A model generated the notes under the pieces. It did not search any database. It was not told the origin of the DNA and saw nothing but the letters and a program-made list of their open reading frames with translations. From Spirosoma endophyticum (GTDB lineage: Bacteria; Bacteroidota; Bacteroidia; Cytophagales; Spirosomataceae), in the NCBI RefSeq assembly GCF_900112365.1, contig NZ_FOLQ01000003.1, forward strand, positions 372,001 to 436,000: 64,000 nt of DNA, in the 5' to 3' direction. The position numbers and the translations under genes are program-made. This document shows, piece by piece, positions 1 through 9,600 of this stretch. Each line of letters starts with the position of its first letter. Positions within the stretch are counted from its first letter, which is position 1.

Positions 1-70
1 CTACCCCCAACCCCCTGAAGGGGGCTTCCCTCATACTCGGCTAAAGTCCCCTTCAGGGGGTTGGGGGTAG
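1..70. repeat. Perfect 23-bp inverted repeat, GC-rich hairpin
   Basis: Bases 1-23 and 48-70 are exact reverse complements, separated by a 24-nt loop. The arms are built from C-runs and G-runs (core CCCCCAACCCC). A second hairpin with the same core lies at 16678-16728. There is no T-run after the second arm, so a classical intrinsic terminator is not certain. It may be a dispersed intergenic palindrome or a transcript-end structure of the gene left of the window. Confidence 0.8.
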
Positions 71-121
71 TTCTAGACTAGTAGTAAGTTTTTTTGCAGA
101 CAGGTTCTAATCAAAACACGA

Positions 122-676
122 ATGAACAGACGGGAAGCAGTAACGCGGGTTGCCTGGATGCTGGGCGGAGTTTTTTCAGCCCCAACGCTACAGGCCATGA
201 ACAGATGGGAGCAAATCGCTATGTCTGGAACGCCACGCAGTCAGATAGGGGCGTTTTTGAACGAGACGCAGCACGCGATTATGGCCCGAGTTGCCGACTT
301 AATCATACCTCATACCGATACCGTTGGAGCGCTCGATGTCGGCGTGCCCGACTTTATTGAGATCATGCTTCGAGACTGCTACAAAAAGCCCGCGCAGGAT
401 TTATTCCTGGCCGGTCTTGGTGATCTTGACCAGAAAGGTTTCCTGACATTGTCGCCTGATCAACAGATTGCTACGTTAACGAAGATTGAGGCCGAAGCGC
501 AGAAAAGTACGAATCCATCGTTCTGGCAATTGATTAAAGAGCAGACGTTGCTGGGCTATTTTACGTCGGAAGGGGGCATTAAAGCATCGTTTGATTATCA
601 GCCCATTCCCGGAAAATTTGAGGCTATCAAGATCAAGCCTGGCCAAAAAGATTTCATGTACGGCAATCAGGCCTAA
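122..676 (+). CDS. Gluconate 2-dehydrogenase subunit 3 family protein (small/gamma subunit, Tat signal)
   Basis: This 184-aa protein matches in size and layout the small subunit of membrane-linked FAD sugar or gluconate dehydrogenases. The N-terminus has a twin-arginine pattern (NRREAV at 2-7) followed by a hydrophobic stretch and Ala-rich cleavage region near residue 25, so Tat export is likely. The body contains the family-like stretch around VADLIIPHTDTVGALDVGV, and the C-terminus is around DFMYGNQA. The GMC flavoprotein starts 32 nt downstream and has no signal of its own. In known FAD-glucose dehydrogenases the small subunit carries the catalytic subunit through Tat. Function is inferred from family and pairing; the substrate is unknown. 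No cytochrome subunit is visible in the window. Confidence 0.85.
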   Translation: MNRREAVTRVAWMLGGVFSAPTLQAMNRWEQIAMSGTPRSQIGAFLNETQHAIMARVADLIIPHTDTVGALDVGVPDFIEIMLRDCYKKPAQDLFLAGLGDLDQKGFLTLSPDQQIATLTKIEAEAQKSTNPSFWQLIKEQTLLGYFTSEGGIKASFDYQPIPGKFEAIKIKPGQKDFMYGNQA

Positions 677-708
677 GCCAGTCATCAACCGTACCAAAAG
701 CCAAGACT

Positions 709-2418
709 ATGAATCTGAACATACAAGCAGAAAAAGACCAGACATACGACGCCATTGTCGTTGGATCAGGCATGACCGGTGGCTGGGCCGCGAAGGAACT
801 AGCCGAAAAAGGGTTGAAGGTGCTGGTGCTCGAACGGGGCTACGAACTCAAGCACGTCGAAGATTATAAAACAGCCTTCAAAGATCCCTGGGAGTTCGAA
901 CACCGGGGCAAAATCTCCAACGTAGCGGCTGAGGAACATTACGCTACGATGTATTTCTCGGCCAAAGAAGGCTCGCAATACCTGTACACGAACGACAAAG
1001 AAAACCCGTACATCCAGAAACGTCCCTTCAACTGGATTCGGGCGTATCATACCGGCGGTAAGTCGCTGTTGTGGGGCAAGCATACGTATCGCTGGAACCA
1101 GGAGGATTTTCTGGCGAATGCCAAGCAGGGGCTTGGGGTCGAGTGGCCGATTGGATACAATGAGTTGGTGCCCTGGTATAACTACGTCGAAAAATTCGTC
1201 GGTATCAGCGGTCAGGCCGAGGGTTTGGCCGTGCTGCCGGACAGTAACTTTCTGCCGCCAATGGCCATGACCGCTCCCGAAATTCATTTGAAAAAATCGG
1301 TGGCGCAAAAACTGAATCGTCCCATCACCATTGGCCGGGTAGCACACCTGACCAAGCCGGGTCCACAACATACGGCGGTGGGTCGGGCAACCTGCCAGTT
1401 CCGAAACCGTTGTTCGCGGGGTTGCCCGTTTGGTGCGTATTTCAGTTCACTGGCCGCTACGTTGCCAGCCGCTCGCCAAACCAACCGGGTGACGATGGTA
1501 CACAATGCCATTGTGAAGGAAATCATCCTGGATGATAAAGCACAGAAAGCCAAAGGCGTACGGGTGATCGATCAGAATACCATGGAAGTGCGGGAATTCT
1601 ACGCCAAAGTGATCTTCCTCAATGCAGGCACCATTGGCTCTACGTCCATCCTGATGAACTCGAAATCGGCACGTTTCCCAAATGGACTGGGCAACGACAG
1701 CGATCAACTAGGGCGCAACCTGATGGATCACCACTTGGCGATTGGGGCAAGGGCCGACATCGAAGGGTTTGAAAACGACTATTTTTTCGGAGCGCGTCCG
1801 GGTAGCTTGTACATCCCCCGCTTCCGTAACTGGGGCAACGACAAACGCAGCTACCTCCGGGGATTTGGTTATCAGGGTGGTGCCAGCCGCGCTGATTATT
1901 CGCGAGGGGCTACCGAACCGGGTTTCGGCGCTGATTTTAAGAAAAAAATGACGCAGCCGGGACCGTGGAAAATCAATCTCAGCGGTTTTGGTGAAGTCCT
2001 GCCGAATCCAAACAACCGCTTCACGCTCAGCGAAGATCAGAAAGATAAGTGGGGCTTGCCGCAGATCGTTTTCGATGCTGACTTTGGTGAAAATGAACTA
2101 GCCATGCGAAAAGACATTATGAACGATGGCGCCGAAATGCTGGAAGCCGCCGGTTTCAAGAACGTAGTGGCCTACGATAATCCCGTCGCGCACATGGGTT
2201 TGGGCATCCACGAAATGGGCACGGCACGTATGGGAAAAGACCCCAAAACGTCAATTCTGAACAAGTTCAATCAGGTGCATACCTGCAAAAACGTGTTCGT
2301 AACGGATGGATCAGCGATGGCTTCGTCCTCGAACGTAAACCCGTCGCTCACGTATATGGCACTAACCGCCCGTGCCGCTAACCACGCTGTCGAGCAATTA
2401 AAAGCGCGAAATCTGTGA
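709..2418 (+). CDS. GMC-family FAD-dependent dehydrogenase (gluconate/glucose dehydrogenase-like large subunit)
   Basis: A 569-aa GMC oxidoreductase. It has an FAD-binding GSGMTGG motif at residues 19-25 and the C-terminal catalytic pair typical of the family, His501 in GIHEMGTARMG and Asn544 in SSNVNPSLTYMAL. Cys229, Cys235 and Cys239 form a C-x5-C-x3-C pattern, which resembles the 3Fe-4S ligand pattern of bacterial FAD-glucose dehydrogenase catalytic subunits. That would fit electron transfer to a cytochrome rather than to oxygen. There is no N-terminal signal; export probably depends on the Tat-signal partner immediately upstream. The likely role is periplasmic oxidation of a sugar, polyol or aldonic acid. 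Substrate specificity cannot be read from the sequence. Confidence 0.9.
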   Translation: MNLNIQAEKDQTYDAIVVGSGMTGGWAAKELAEKGLKVLVLERGYELKHVEDYKTAFKDPWEFEHRGKISNVAAEEHYATMYFSAKEGSQYLYTNDKENPYIQKRPFNWIRAYHTGGKSLLWGKHTYRWNQEDFLANAKQGLGVEWPIGYNELVPWYNYVEKFVGISGQAEGLAVLPDSNFLPPMAMTAPEIHLKKSVAQKLNRPITIGRVAHLTKPGPQHTAVGRATCQFRNRCSRGCPFGAYFSSLAATLPAARQTNRVTMVHNAIVKEIILDDKAQKAKGVRVIDQNTMEVREFYAKVIFLNAGTIGSTSILMNSKSARFPNGLGNDSDQLGRNLMDHHLAIGARADIEGFENDYFFGARPGSLYIPRFRNWGNDKRSYLRGFGYQGGASRADYSRGATEPGFGADFKKKMTQPGPWKINLSGFGEVLPNPNNRFTLSEDQKDKWGLPQIVFDADFGENELAMRKDIMNDGAEMLEAAGFKNVVAYDNPVAHMGLGIHEMGTARMGKDPKTSILNKFNQVHTCKNVFVTDGSAMASSSNVNPSLTYMALTARAANHAVEQLKARNL

Positions 2419-2467
2419 GTTAGCTGCTGAGTGCAGTAAGAGACTACGCCGAACTGCCGAATTAATT

Positions 2468-4663
2468 ATGAGAATGCATTACGTTGTTTTCTGGCTGTGT
2501 ATACTGATTTCGTTTCCTCAATATGTGTCCGCACAAACCAGGGAAACGAAATCAGCCATTGGCATTGCCTTCGATACGACGAGTAAGCCAATACGTTTTG
2601 GAATAACCCATTTGGAAAAAGCACTCCAAAAAGCTGGTCAGTCAGTCAAGGTAATTCCGCTTTCGGTGAACGCGGCAACCGCCAATATTTCGATTCGTGT
2701 GCTAGCCGATGGAACGGGATCAACACCAGGTAAAGAAGGTTATCAGCTACGTTACCAGAACAATACTCTTCTGATAACGGCGGTCGATGCGACGGGGGCA
2801 ATGTACGGCGCGATGGATGTGGCCGAGCAAATTCGGATGGGGAAAAGCTGGAAAACGCTTACGTCTAAAAAAGTAAATCCGCATTTTACCGTTCGGGCGT
2901 TGAAGGTCAATCTGCCCTGGTCGTCTTACCGGTCTGGCCCGGCCATGGAAGTTCATAAGGACGTATGCCGTGATTTGTCGTACTGGCAGCGGATGCTGGA
3001 TCAGATGGCCGAGAATCGGTTTAATGTTCTGTCGCTCTGGAACATTCATCCATTCTCATTTATGGTGAAACCCACCAATTTCCCGGAAGCAAACAGCTTT
3101 TCGACGAAGGAGATGGCTGACTGGAAGCAGTTCTGGACGAGTCTGTTTCGGATGGCGAAAGAGCGGGGCATCGAGCCGTACATTGTCAACTGGAACATTG
3201 CGGTATCACCCGAATTTGCCAAGCACTACGGGGTTAAGGAACGTAACGATACCTCGGCCGTTGTGAAGCGATACACGCGTGAAGTTGTGACGCAGGTTAT
3301 CAACGAATATCCTGATCTGGCGGGCATTGGCATTACACTAGCCGACTGGATGAGCAACTTCAAAGCCGAAGGCGCTACGTTGCCCGACATGACGCCCAAA
3401 GATCGCGAAGACTGGCTTGAGGAAACGATCATAGCCGGTATTAAAGCTGCCAATCGGCCAGTCAAGCTACTGCATCGCTCGGTTCTCTCGGCCGATCCGG
3501 GTGAGATGCGACGCGTCATTAACAACGCCCATCTGCCGGATACGACGCTGGTTGAGATCAAGTTTAACTGGTCGCATGGACACTCTACGCCTGTGCTCGC
3601 CCTCACGCATGATTCGCATTCGGGTAAGCGGGACGATGGCTACTGGAATCCACTTCCGGCTAATTACCGGGTTCAATGGATGATTCGGAATGAGGATTTT
3701 TTCATTCTCCGCTGGGGGCAACCTGATTTTATTCGGCGGCATATTGCGCAAAATACGGCTTCATACGTCAACGGTTATTTCGTTGGTTCTGAGGGATATA
3801 TTCCGGCAAAAGATTATTCTCATGTCGATAATGCGCACCGGACCTGGACATACGCTTTCGAAAAGCAGTGGCTGTTTTATGAGCTATGGGGGCGTCTGCT
3901 CTATGATCCTACTACACCCGATGCCGTATTTGAAGCCAGTTTCGCCCATCGTTATGGATTGAAATCCGGGAAGTTGATGCTGGAAGCGACTGCGGCTGCC
4001 AGTCAAATGCCGCTTCGGCTAGCTTCTTTTTACGGGTCTACCTGGGATTATACGTTGTACTCGGAAGGCTTTCTGGCTCCCTTTTCGGCCAGTAAAGGAT
4101 TTCAGGATGACGTTTCTTCCTTCATTTCGGTCAACGAATTAATCGCTCATTCACCCCTGGACCCGACTTATGTTTCTATCAAAGACTACGTCGATTTGAT
4201 TCAGGCTAAGAAGACCTTGTCTGCCGGGAAAGTTAGCCCGGTAACCCTCGCCGATTGGCTGGATGCTGATAGTAAAACCATTCTTACGCACGTGCAGCAA
4301 CTGCGTTCTACGACGAATGCTACGTTAATCTGCGAGCTGGCGGATCTGGAAACATGGGCTTATCTAAGCCGCTACTTTGCCGATAAACTCAGAGCTGGCG
4401 TATCCTTACAAACGTATCGACTGTCCCAAGATAGATCTCAGCAACAACAAGCGATTGCGCTGCTGAATAACTGCCTGAATCACTGGCGAAAAGTAAGTGA
4501 ATTAACCGCCAGTCATTATCACGAAGTGCCTTACGTTGACGGATACGTATCGAAAGAAAATGCCTATAAAGATGCCCAATACTTCTCCTGGACGAAGTTT
4601 TTGCCACAGGTGGAGCGGGATATCAAGCTAGCGGAACAAAGTAATGTAATTGGGGAAAAATAG
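2468..4663 (+). CDS. Secreted glycoside-hydrolase-like protein (alpha-glucuronidase/GH20-type N-terminal fold)
   Basis: A 731-aa protein with a Sec signal peptide (residues 1-22, ending YVSAQ). Residues about 30-125 look like the alpha/beta non-catalytic domain found before GH20, GH67 and GH115 catalytic barrels, including a segment like GAMYGAMDVAEQI. A long region from about residue 140 (FTVRALKVNLPW) looks like a TIM barrel with many aromatic residues, and an alpha-helical C-terminal part follows. It lies 49 nt after the GMC gene. A polysaccharide- or glucuronide-cleaving role is inferred from this architecture and from the neighbouring SusC/SusD genes. I could not assign a GH family or catalytic acids with confidence. 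Confidence 0.6.
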   Translation: MRMHYVVFWLCILISFPQYVSAQTRETKSAIGIAFDTTSKPIRFGITHLEKALQKAGQSVKVIPLSVNAATANISIRVLADGTGSTPGKEGYQLRYQNNTLLITAVDATGAMYGAMDVAEQIRMGKSWKTLTSKKVNPHFTVRALKVNLPWSSYRSGPAMEVHKDVCRDLSYWQRMLDQMAENRFNVLSLWNIHPFSFMVKPTNFPEANSFSTKEMADWKQFWTSLFRMAKERGIEPYIVNWNIAVSPEFAKHYGVKERNDTSAVVKRYTREVVTQVINEYPDLAGIGITLADWMSNFKAEGATLPDMTPKDREDWLEETIIAGIKAANRPVKLLHRSVLSADPGEMRRVINNAHLPDTTLVEIKFNWSHGHSTPVLALTHDSHSGKRDDGYWNPLPANYRVQWMIRNEDFFILRWGQPDFIRRHIAQNTASYVNGYFVGSEGYIPAKDYSHVDNAHRTWTYAFEKQWLFYELWGRLLYDPTTPDAVFEASFAHRYGLKSGKLMLEATAAASQMPLRLASFYGSTWDYTLYSEGFLAPFSASKGFQDDVSSFISVNELIAHSPLDPTYVSIKDYVDLIQAKKTLSAGKVSPVTLADWLDADSKTILTHVQQLRSTTNATLICELADLETWAYLSRYFADKLRAGVSLQTYRLSQDRSQQQQAIALLNNCLNHWRKVSELTASHYHEVPYVDGYVSKENAYKDAQYFSWTKFLPQVERDIKLAEQSNVIGEK

Positions 4664-4741
4664 ACAAATAAACTGTAAGGAAAAGTGAAATTGTAGAACA
4701 AAACCAAGTTGTCTGTTTAACTTGCTAACTGATTCAACGAA

Positions 4742-5353
4742 ATGGTATCTGCTAATCGTGTAATGAATTCCTCTGTTCAACAGGAAGGTGAAACGGACTG
4801 GTGGTTGCGGCTTCTTGGCGGTGAACAGGACGCGTTGGCCTTTTTCTACGAGAAATATTCTGACTGGTTATTAAAATATGGTCTGTCTGTTTCCTATAAC
4901 CGGGAGTTAGTGCAGGATTCTGTTCAGGAGCTTTTTATTCAAATCTGGAACCGACGTGAGAACCTGACCGTACCACAATCTGTCAAGTACTATCTCATGG
5001 CTTCGTTACGTCGAATCATTCTCAAAGACGTTCTGAAGGAAAGACTAACGACCGATATATTCCCTGATGATACGTTATCGCTGGAGCATCATCATCTACT
5101 TGATTTTGAGGAAATTGAAGAATCGAACGCTCATAAATTGCAAGCCGCCATTCGCGCCTTACCTCCCCGCCAGCAAGAGATAGTTTTCCTCCGCTTTTTC
5201 GAAAAGTTGAGTTACGAGGAGATAACGAACCTGACTGGACTCGACTATCAGGTGCTACGAAATACGATTCACCGCGCTATTAAAACACTCAGACAGACAT
5301 TCATCAACAACATTGATTTGTTATTGCCTTTCTTTTTGCTTCTATATATATAA
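4742..5353 (+). CDS. RNA polymerase ECF sigma factor, FecI-like
   Basis: A 203-aa sigma-70 family protein. Region 2 includes the stretch DALAFFYEKYSDWLLKYG and the QDSVQELFIQIW segment. Region 4 includes LPPRQQEIVFLRFFEKLSYEEI followed by the HTH ending around HRAIKTLRQTF. It is followed by a FecR gene and an STN-containing SusC, the classic arrangement in which a substrate-loaded TonB transporter signals through FecR to release the sigma factor. An alternative internal start exists at Met9. The last residues (NNIDLLLPFFLLLYI) are strikingly hydrophobic, a tail seen in several Bacteroidota sigma factors. Confidence 0.9.
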   Translation: MVSANRVMNSSVQQEGETDWWLRLLGGEQDALAFFYEKYSDWLLKYGLSVSYNRELVQDSVQELFIQIWNRRENLTVPQSVKYYLMASLRRIILKDVLKERLTTDIFPDDTLSLEHHHLLDFEEIEESNAHKLQAAIRALPPRQQEIVFLRFFEKLSYEEITNLTGLDYQVLRNTIHRAIKTLRQTFINNIDLLLPFFLLLYI

Positions 5354-5484
5354 TTGATTATCAGTAGTTTAAATTTTTTGTGATTTTTTTATAAAAATTT
5401 CCCTTTTTCAAAGGTTACAAAAATCACTTTCGCCTTTCTCTAAAAGTGTAATCCCACATTCAACCTCATTACTCATTTTTTGTG

Positions 5485-6516
5485 ATGAACTACCTTCACT
5501 TCAACGAGGAAGATTTTGCCACCGATTATTTCTTTCAGCGATGGGTGCTTGAACACGACCTCGAAAGCGAATCATTCTGGCAAAACTGGCTTGCTGAAAA
5601 TCCGGAGAAACGGCCAGTCGTTAAAAAAGCGCAGTGGCTGGTTCAGACAATTTCATTCGGCGAAACCTGGAGTCCGACCGAACGGGCAGCGATGTGGCAG
5701 ACTATTCAGGCAAATATGAACCCAGCCGAAATGAATGAAACGCCTGTCGTTCCATTAGGGCGTGAGTCAGCATTGTCAAGACCTATGTGGCAACGATTTG
5801 GCTGGATGGCGGCTGCCAGTATTGCCGTATTGCTGGTGAGTTTTGGGCTGTTCTATTCCAACTGGCAAACCAAAGAAATTGAGACGGCTTTTGGGGAAAT
5901 GCGGCAGGTGAAACTAGCCGACGGCTCGACTGTAACCCTAAATGCCAACTCAAAACTGAAGTTGTCGAACGACTTTTTAGAACAATCGACCCGCGAAGTC
6001 TGGATTGAAGGCGAAGCTTTTTTTGACGTAGCGAAGCGAACGGTAAATGGTAGCAAAGTTCCCTTTATCGTTCACGCTAACAAGTTGACAATTCAGGTGC
6101 TGGGGACTGCATTTAACGTAATTAACCGTCGGGAAAAAGTTGATGTTGCGCTGGAACACGGTTCTGTGAAAGTTATTGATGAGCAAAACGAGACGAATAC
6201 TGTATTGCTCAAACCCAGCGAAAAAGTGAGTCAGGCCGCTGAAAAAGCGCCGTTGGTGAAACAGCCTGTGCAAATTGATGACTACACATCCTGGAAGGAA
6301 AAAGTTATTCTGTTTAAACAGAAGTCGTTGGTCGAGATTGCTGACATGATGAAAGACTTGTATAACATCGACGTAGTGATCGACAATCCGGCGCTGAAAC
6401 AGGAAACTTTCACCAGTTCATTTCCCGCTGATTCGGCTGAGATTTTCTTCGACAAACTGGCCAAAATGTATCCCATTGACATTCATAAGGATGGAAAAGT
6501 CTTTCACCTGAAGTGA
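5485..6516 (+). CDS. FecR-family anti-sigma factor / transmembrane signal transducer
   Basis: A 343-aa FecR-type protein with a cytoplasmic N-terminal part, a single transmembrane helix around residues 108-125 (AAASIAVLLVSFGLFYSNW) and a periplasmic FecR domain. The domain begins near residue 135 with FGEMRQVKLADGSTVTLNANS, followed by REVWIEGEAFFDVAK. A C-terminal STN-like interaction domain includes the SLVEIADMMKDLYNIDVVI segment. I chose ATG 5485 over the in-frame GTG 5482. It sits 131 nt after the sigma factor and 93 nt before the SusC gene. It should hold the sigma factor inactive until the SusC transporter signals. Confidence 0.9.
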   Translation: MNYLHFNEEDFATDYFFQRWVLEHDLESESFWQNWLAENPEKRPVVKKAQWLVQTISFGETWSPTERAAMWQTIQANMNPAEMNETPVVPLGRESALSRPMWQRFGWMAAASIAVLLVSFGLFYSNWQTKEIETAFGEMRQVKLADGSTVTLNANSKLKLSNDFLEQSTREVWIEGEAFFDVAKRTVNGSKVPFIVHANKLTIQVLGTAFNVINRREKVDVALEHGSVKVIDEQNETNTVLLKPSEKVSQAAEKAPLVKQPVQIDDYTSWKEKVILFKQKSLVEIADMMKDLYNIDVVIDNPALKQETFTSSFPADSAEIFFDKLAKMYPIDIHKDGKVFHLK

Positions 6517-6525
6517 TAAAAAAAT

Positions 6526-6577
6526 CCCGCCCTTGCTGCGTGAGGTCTTGCCGGACGAGTTGCAGAAGGACGGGCGG
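6526..6577 (+). promoter_or_regulatory. Hairpin between FecR and SusC genes
   Basis: In the 93-nt spacer, CCGCCC at 6527-6532 can pair with GGGCGG at 6572-6577. The adjacent GCTGC/GCAG segments can extend the structure with bulges. No clean T-run follows, so it may act as an attenuator, a processing site or a stabiliser of the highly expressed susC message. Only the sequence complementarity is seen; function is inferred. Confidence 0.4.
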
Positions 6578-6609
6578 AATCAATTGTAAACCCTAAACCT
6601 AGAAAAAGA

Positions 6610-9600
6610 ATGTCTCAATCACTACGAGCAGTTCTGTTTTTTTTGCTGCTTCCGTGCCTCTTTTTGCTGTCAGACGCAGCCAGGGCCCAAACATTTGCGG
6701 CCAATTATCCGCAACCACCGTTTCAGGGCGAAGTAACATCTACCCGACTTTCGTTGAACGAAGCGCTGGCCGTACTGAGCAAGCATCACAAGGTCATTTT
6801 TGAGTTCAACGACAATCTACTGAAGAACAAAACAGTAGAGCGGAGCCTGTTGGAAAACAAGCAAAGTCTGGAAGGAAAATTAGAACGTATATTGATACCG
6901 TTCGGATTGAACTATGAGCGTTACGGCAAGAAATCCTATCTGATTTTTTCGCCAGGCAACGATAACCGGCCTGCGTCTGATGCAAAAACAACAGAGAAAG
7001 GGGTACTGAAAGCATCGGCTGACCAGGGGTTTTTGTATAATTCGCTGGAACTTAAGTCCGGACAGGATAACTATTTGAAATTGAGTGACATTCCGGTAAA
7101 TCCAATCCAGATCGCCGATATTACCATTCAAGGGGCCGTTACCGATGATAAGGGAGAAGTCCTTCCGGGTGTGAGTATTCTATTAAAGGGGTCACAAAAA
7201 GGAACGACCACCGACGCGCAGGGACGTTACAAAATCGACGTACCCAATACGACTGCTACGTTGATTTTCAGCTTTGTCGGCTATTTATCGCAGGAAGTGA
7301 GCGTTGGCAACAAAAGCACGGTAGACGTGGTGCTTAAAGCCGACAACAAAACCCTCGACGAAATTGTGGTGGTTGGCTATGGTACGGTAAAGCGAAAAGA
7401 TTTAACGGGTTCCGTTGGGTCAGTGAGTACGCAGGAAATCAAAGAATTAGCCGTAGCCCGTATTGATCAGGCACTGTTGGGGAAAGTGGCGGGTGTACAG
7501 GTAAAAACCGTTTCCGGCGATCCTGGCGCAGCGCCCCAGATCAAGATTCGGGGCATTGGTAGTATCTCGGCGGGTTCCAACCCCTTATACGTTGTCGATG
7601 GATTCCCGATTGATAATATTCAGACGCTGAACCCGAATGACGTGGAGAGCATGGATATTTTGAAAGATGCATCGGCAACTGCAATTTACGGCTCACGGGG
7701 TGCCAATGGCGTTATTATCATCAATACAAAGCGTGGGAAAACGGGGAAGGCAACCATCAGTTTCGATACGTATCACGGGTTTCAAAACGTATTGAAACGG
7801 CCTGAATTCCTGAATGCCAATCAACAAGCGCAGTATTACTTCGACGGCATTCGCAACCGGAATATTGATAACGGCAATAACGTATCGGGTCCGTTCACGG
7901 GCTGGGCGATTCCCGTGCCGCAGACAATTCAGGATGTGCTGTCCGGGAAAAATACGTACAACACGGATGCACTGGATGGCGTGTTACGTACCGCGCCACA
8001 AAGTCAGTATCAGCTATCGGCGTCGGGTGGTAGCGAAAACGTGAAATATGCGATCAGTGGCGAATACTTCAATCAGGAGGGTATTATCCTGAATAGCAAC
8101 TTCAATCGGTATTCGTTGCGGGCCAATATTGATGCCAAACTCACGAACAAATTATCGGTTCGCATGAACTTCAATACGGCTTACACAGACGCTAAAGTCG
8201 TGACGGCCAGCGGCCCCGGTGGGGGCGATAATGACGGGATCATCGCGCAGGCAACTTCTGCCCAACCCTATTATCCGTTGTATAATTCCGATGGAAGCTA
8301 CTTCGTTTACTCCAACCTCGATGCCTCGACGATTCTGTTAAATCCAGCCGCGCTGGCGCTGGAAATTCAGGGAAAACGAAAAGGTATGCGGGTATTGGGC
8401 AACGTGAACCTGGAGTACAAATTCACAGATGCCCTAAGCCTGAATGTGATGCTGGGCGCTACGTCCTATAACACCCGAGGGTCGCGTTTTAGACCGCAGA
8501 TTCCGGCTTTCTACAATAATGCCGCCGTGGGTACCGACAGTTCCTCGAACACGCTAAACTGGCTTACAGAGTACACCGTGAATTACCGGAAAAGTTTTGG
8601 AAAACATAACGTAACGGGACTGGGGGGCTTCACGGTTCAGAAAGAAACGAATGAGTCAAGCTTCTTAGCCAGCAATCGGTATCCGAACAACTTAGTCCCT
8701 ACGTTGAGCGCCGTTAGCGGTATTCTTACCGATGGGTCGTCGAATCTATATCAGTGGTCGTTGATTTCGTACCTGGCGAGGGTCAATTATAACTATAGCG
8801 ATAAATACTACCTGACGGCGTCGATACGTACTGATGGATCGTCCCGTTTTGGGGGAAATAATAAATACGGCATATTCCCTTCTTTGGCACTGGCCTGGCG
8901 TATTTCGGATGAAAACTTCCTGAAAAGTGTCCAGAGTCTGAGCGAATTGAAGCTGCGGGTGAGCTACGGCGAAACGGGAAATAATAACATTGGTAATTAC
9001 GAACACTACCCGACGATCAATTACGAAAAATATGACCTGGGCGGTGTCGCTATTGGCGGTTATGCGCCTGCTCGCCCGGCCAATCCGAACCTGACCTGGG
9101 AAAAACAGAAATCCTTCAACATCGGTCTTGACGCCAGCTTTTTCAACCGCCGGTTGAGTATGAACCTTGACCATTTTCAGGCCCGAAATACTGATTTGCT
9201 GCTGAATGTAAACGTGCCTGACATTACCGGATTCAGTACGGCTTTGCAGAATATTGGCGAAGTGAAAAATACGGGTTGGGAGTTTGTCCTCAGTACGTTG
9301 AACCTCCAGAATAAACTAGTCTGGTCGACGGATTTCAACATTTCGACCTACAAAAACAAGGTCGTTCGATTGGGTGTTCAGGGAGATCCTATTATTTCTG
9401 GCCGCAATATCACCATGATTGGACAGCCGATCGGGATGTTCTACGGTTTTTTGACCGATGGTATTTTTAAAACACAGGCCGATGTAGACAGAGGCCCGGT
9501 TTATAACCCCGGTGCTGCCGATCGTTCTCGGCCGGGCGACATTCGGTTTGTCGATGTGAGTGGTCCAAATGGCACACCCGATGGCATTATCAACAACTAT

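Noticed and set aside
1-70. Terminal inverted repeat of an insertion sequence
   Set aside because: Both arms lie within 70 nt with no transposase gene between them; a hairpin, not an element boundary.
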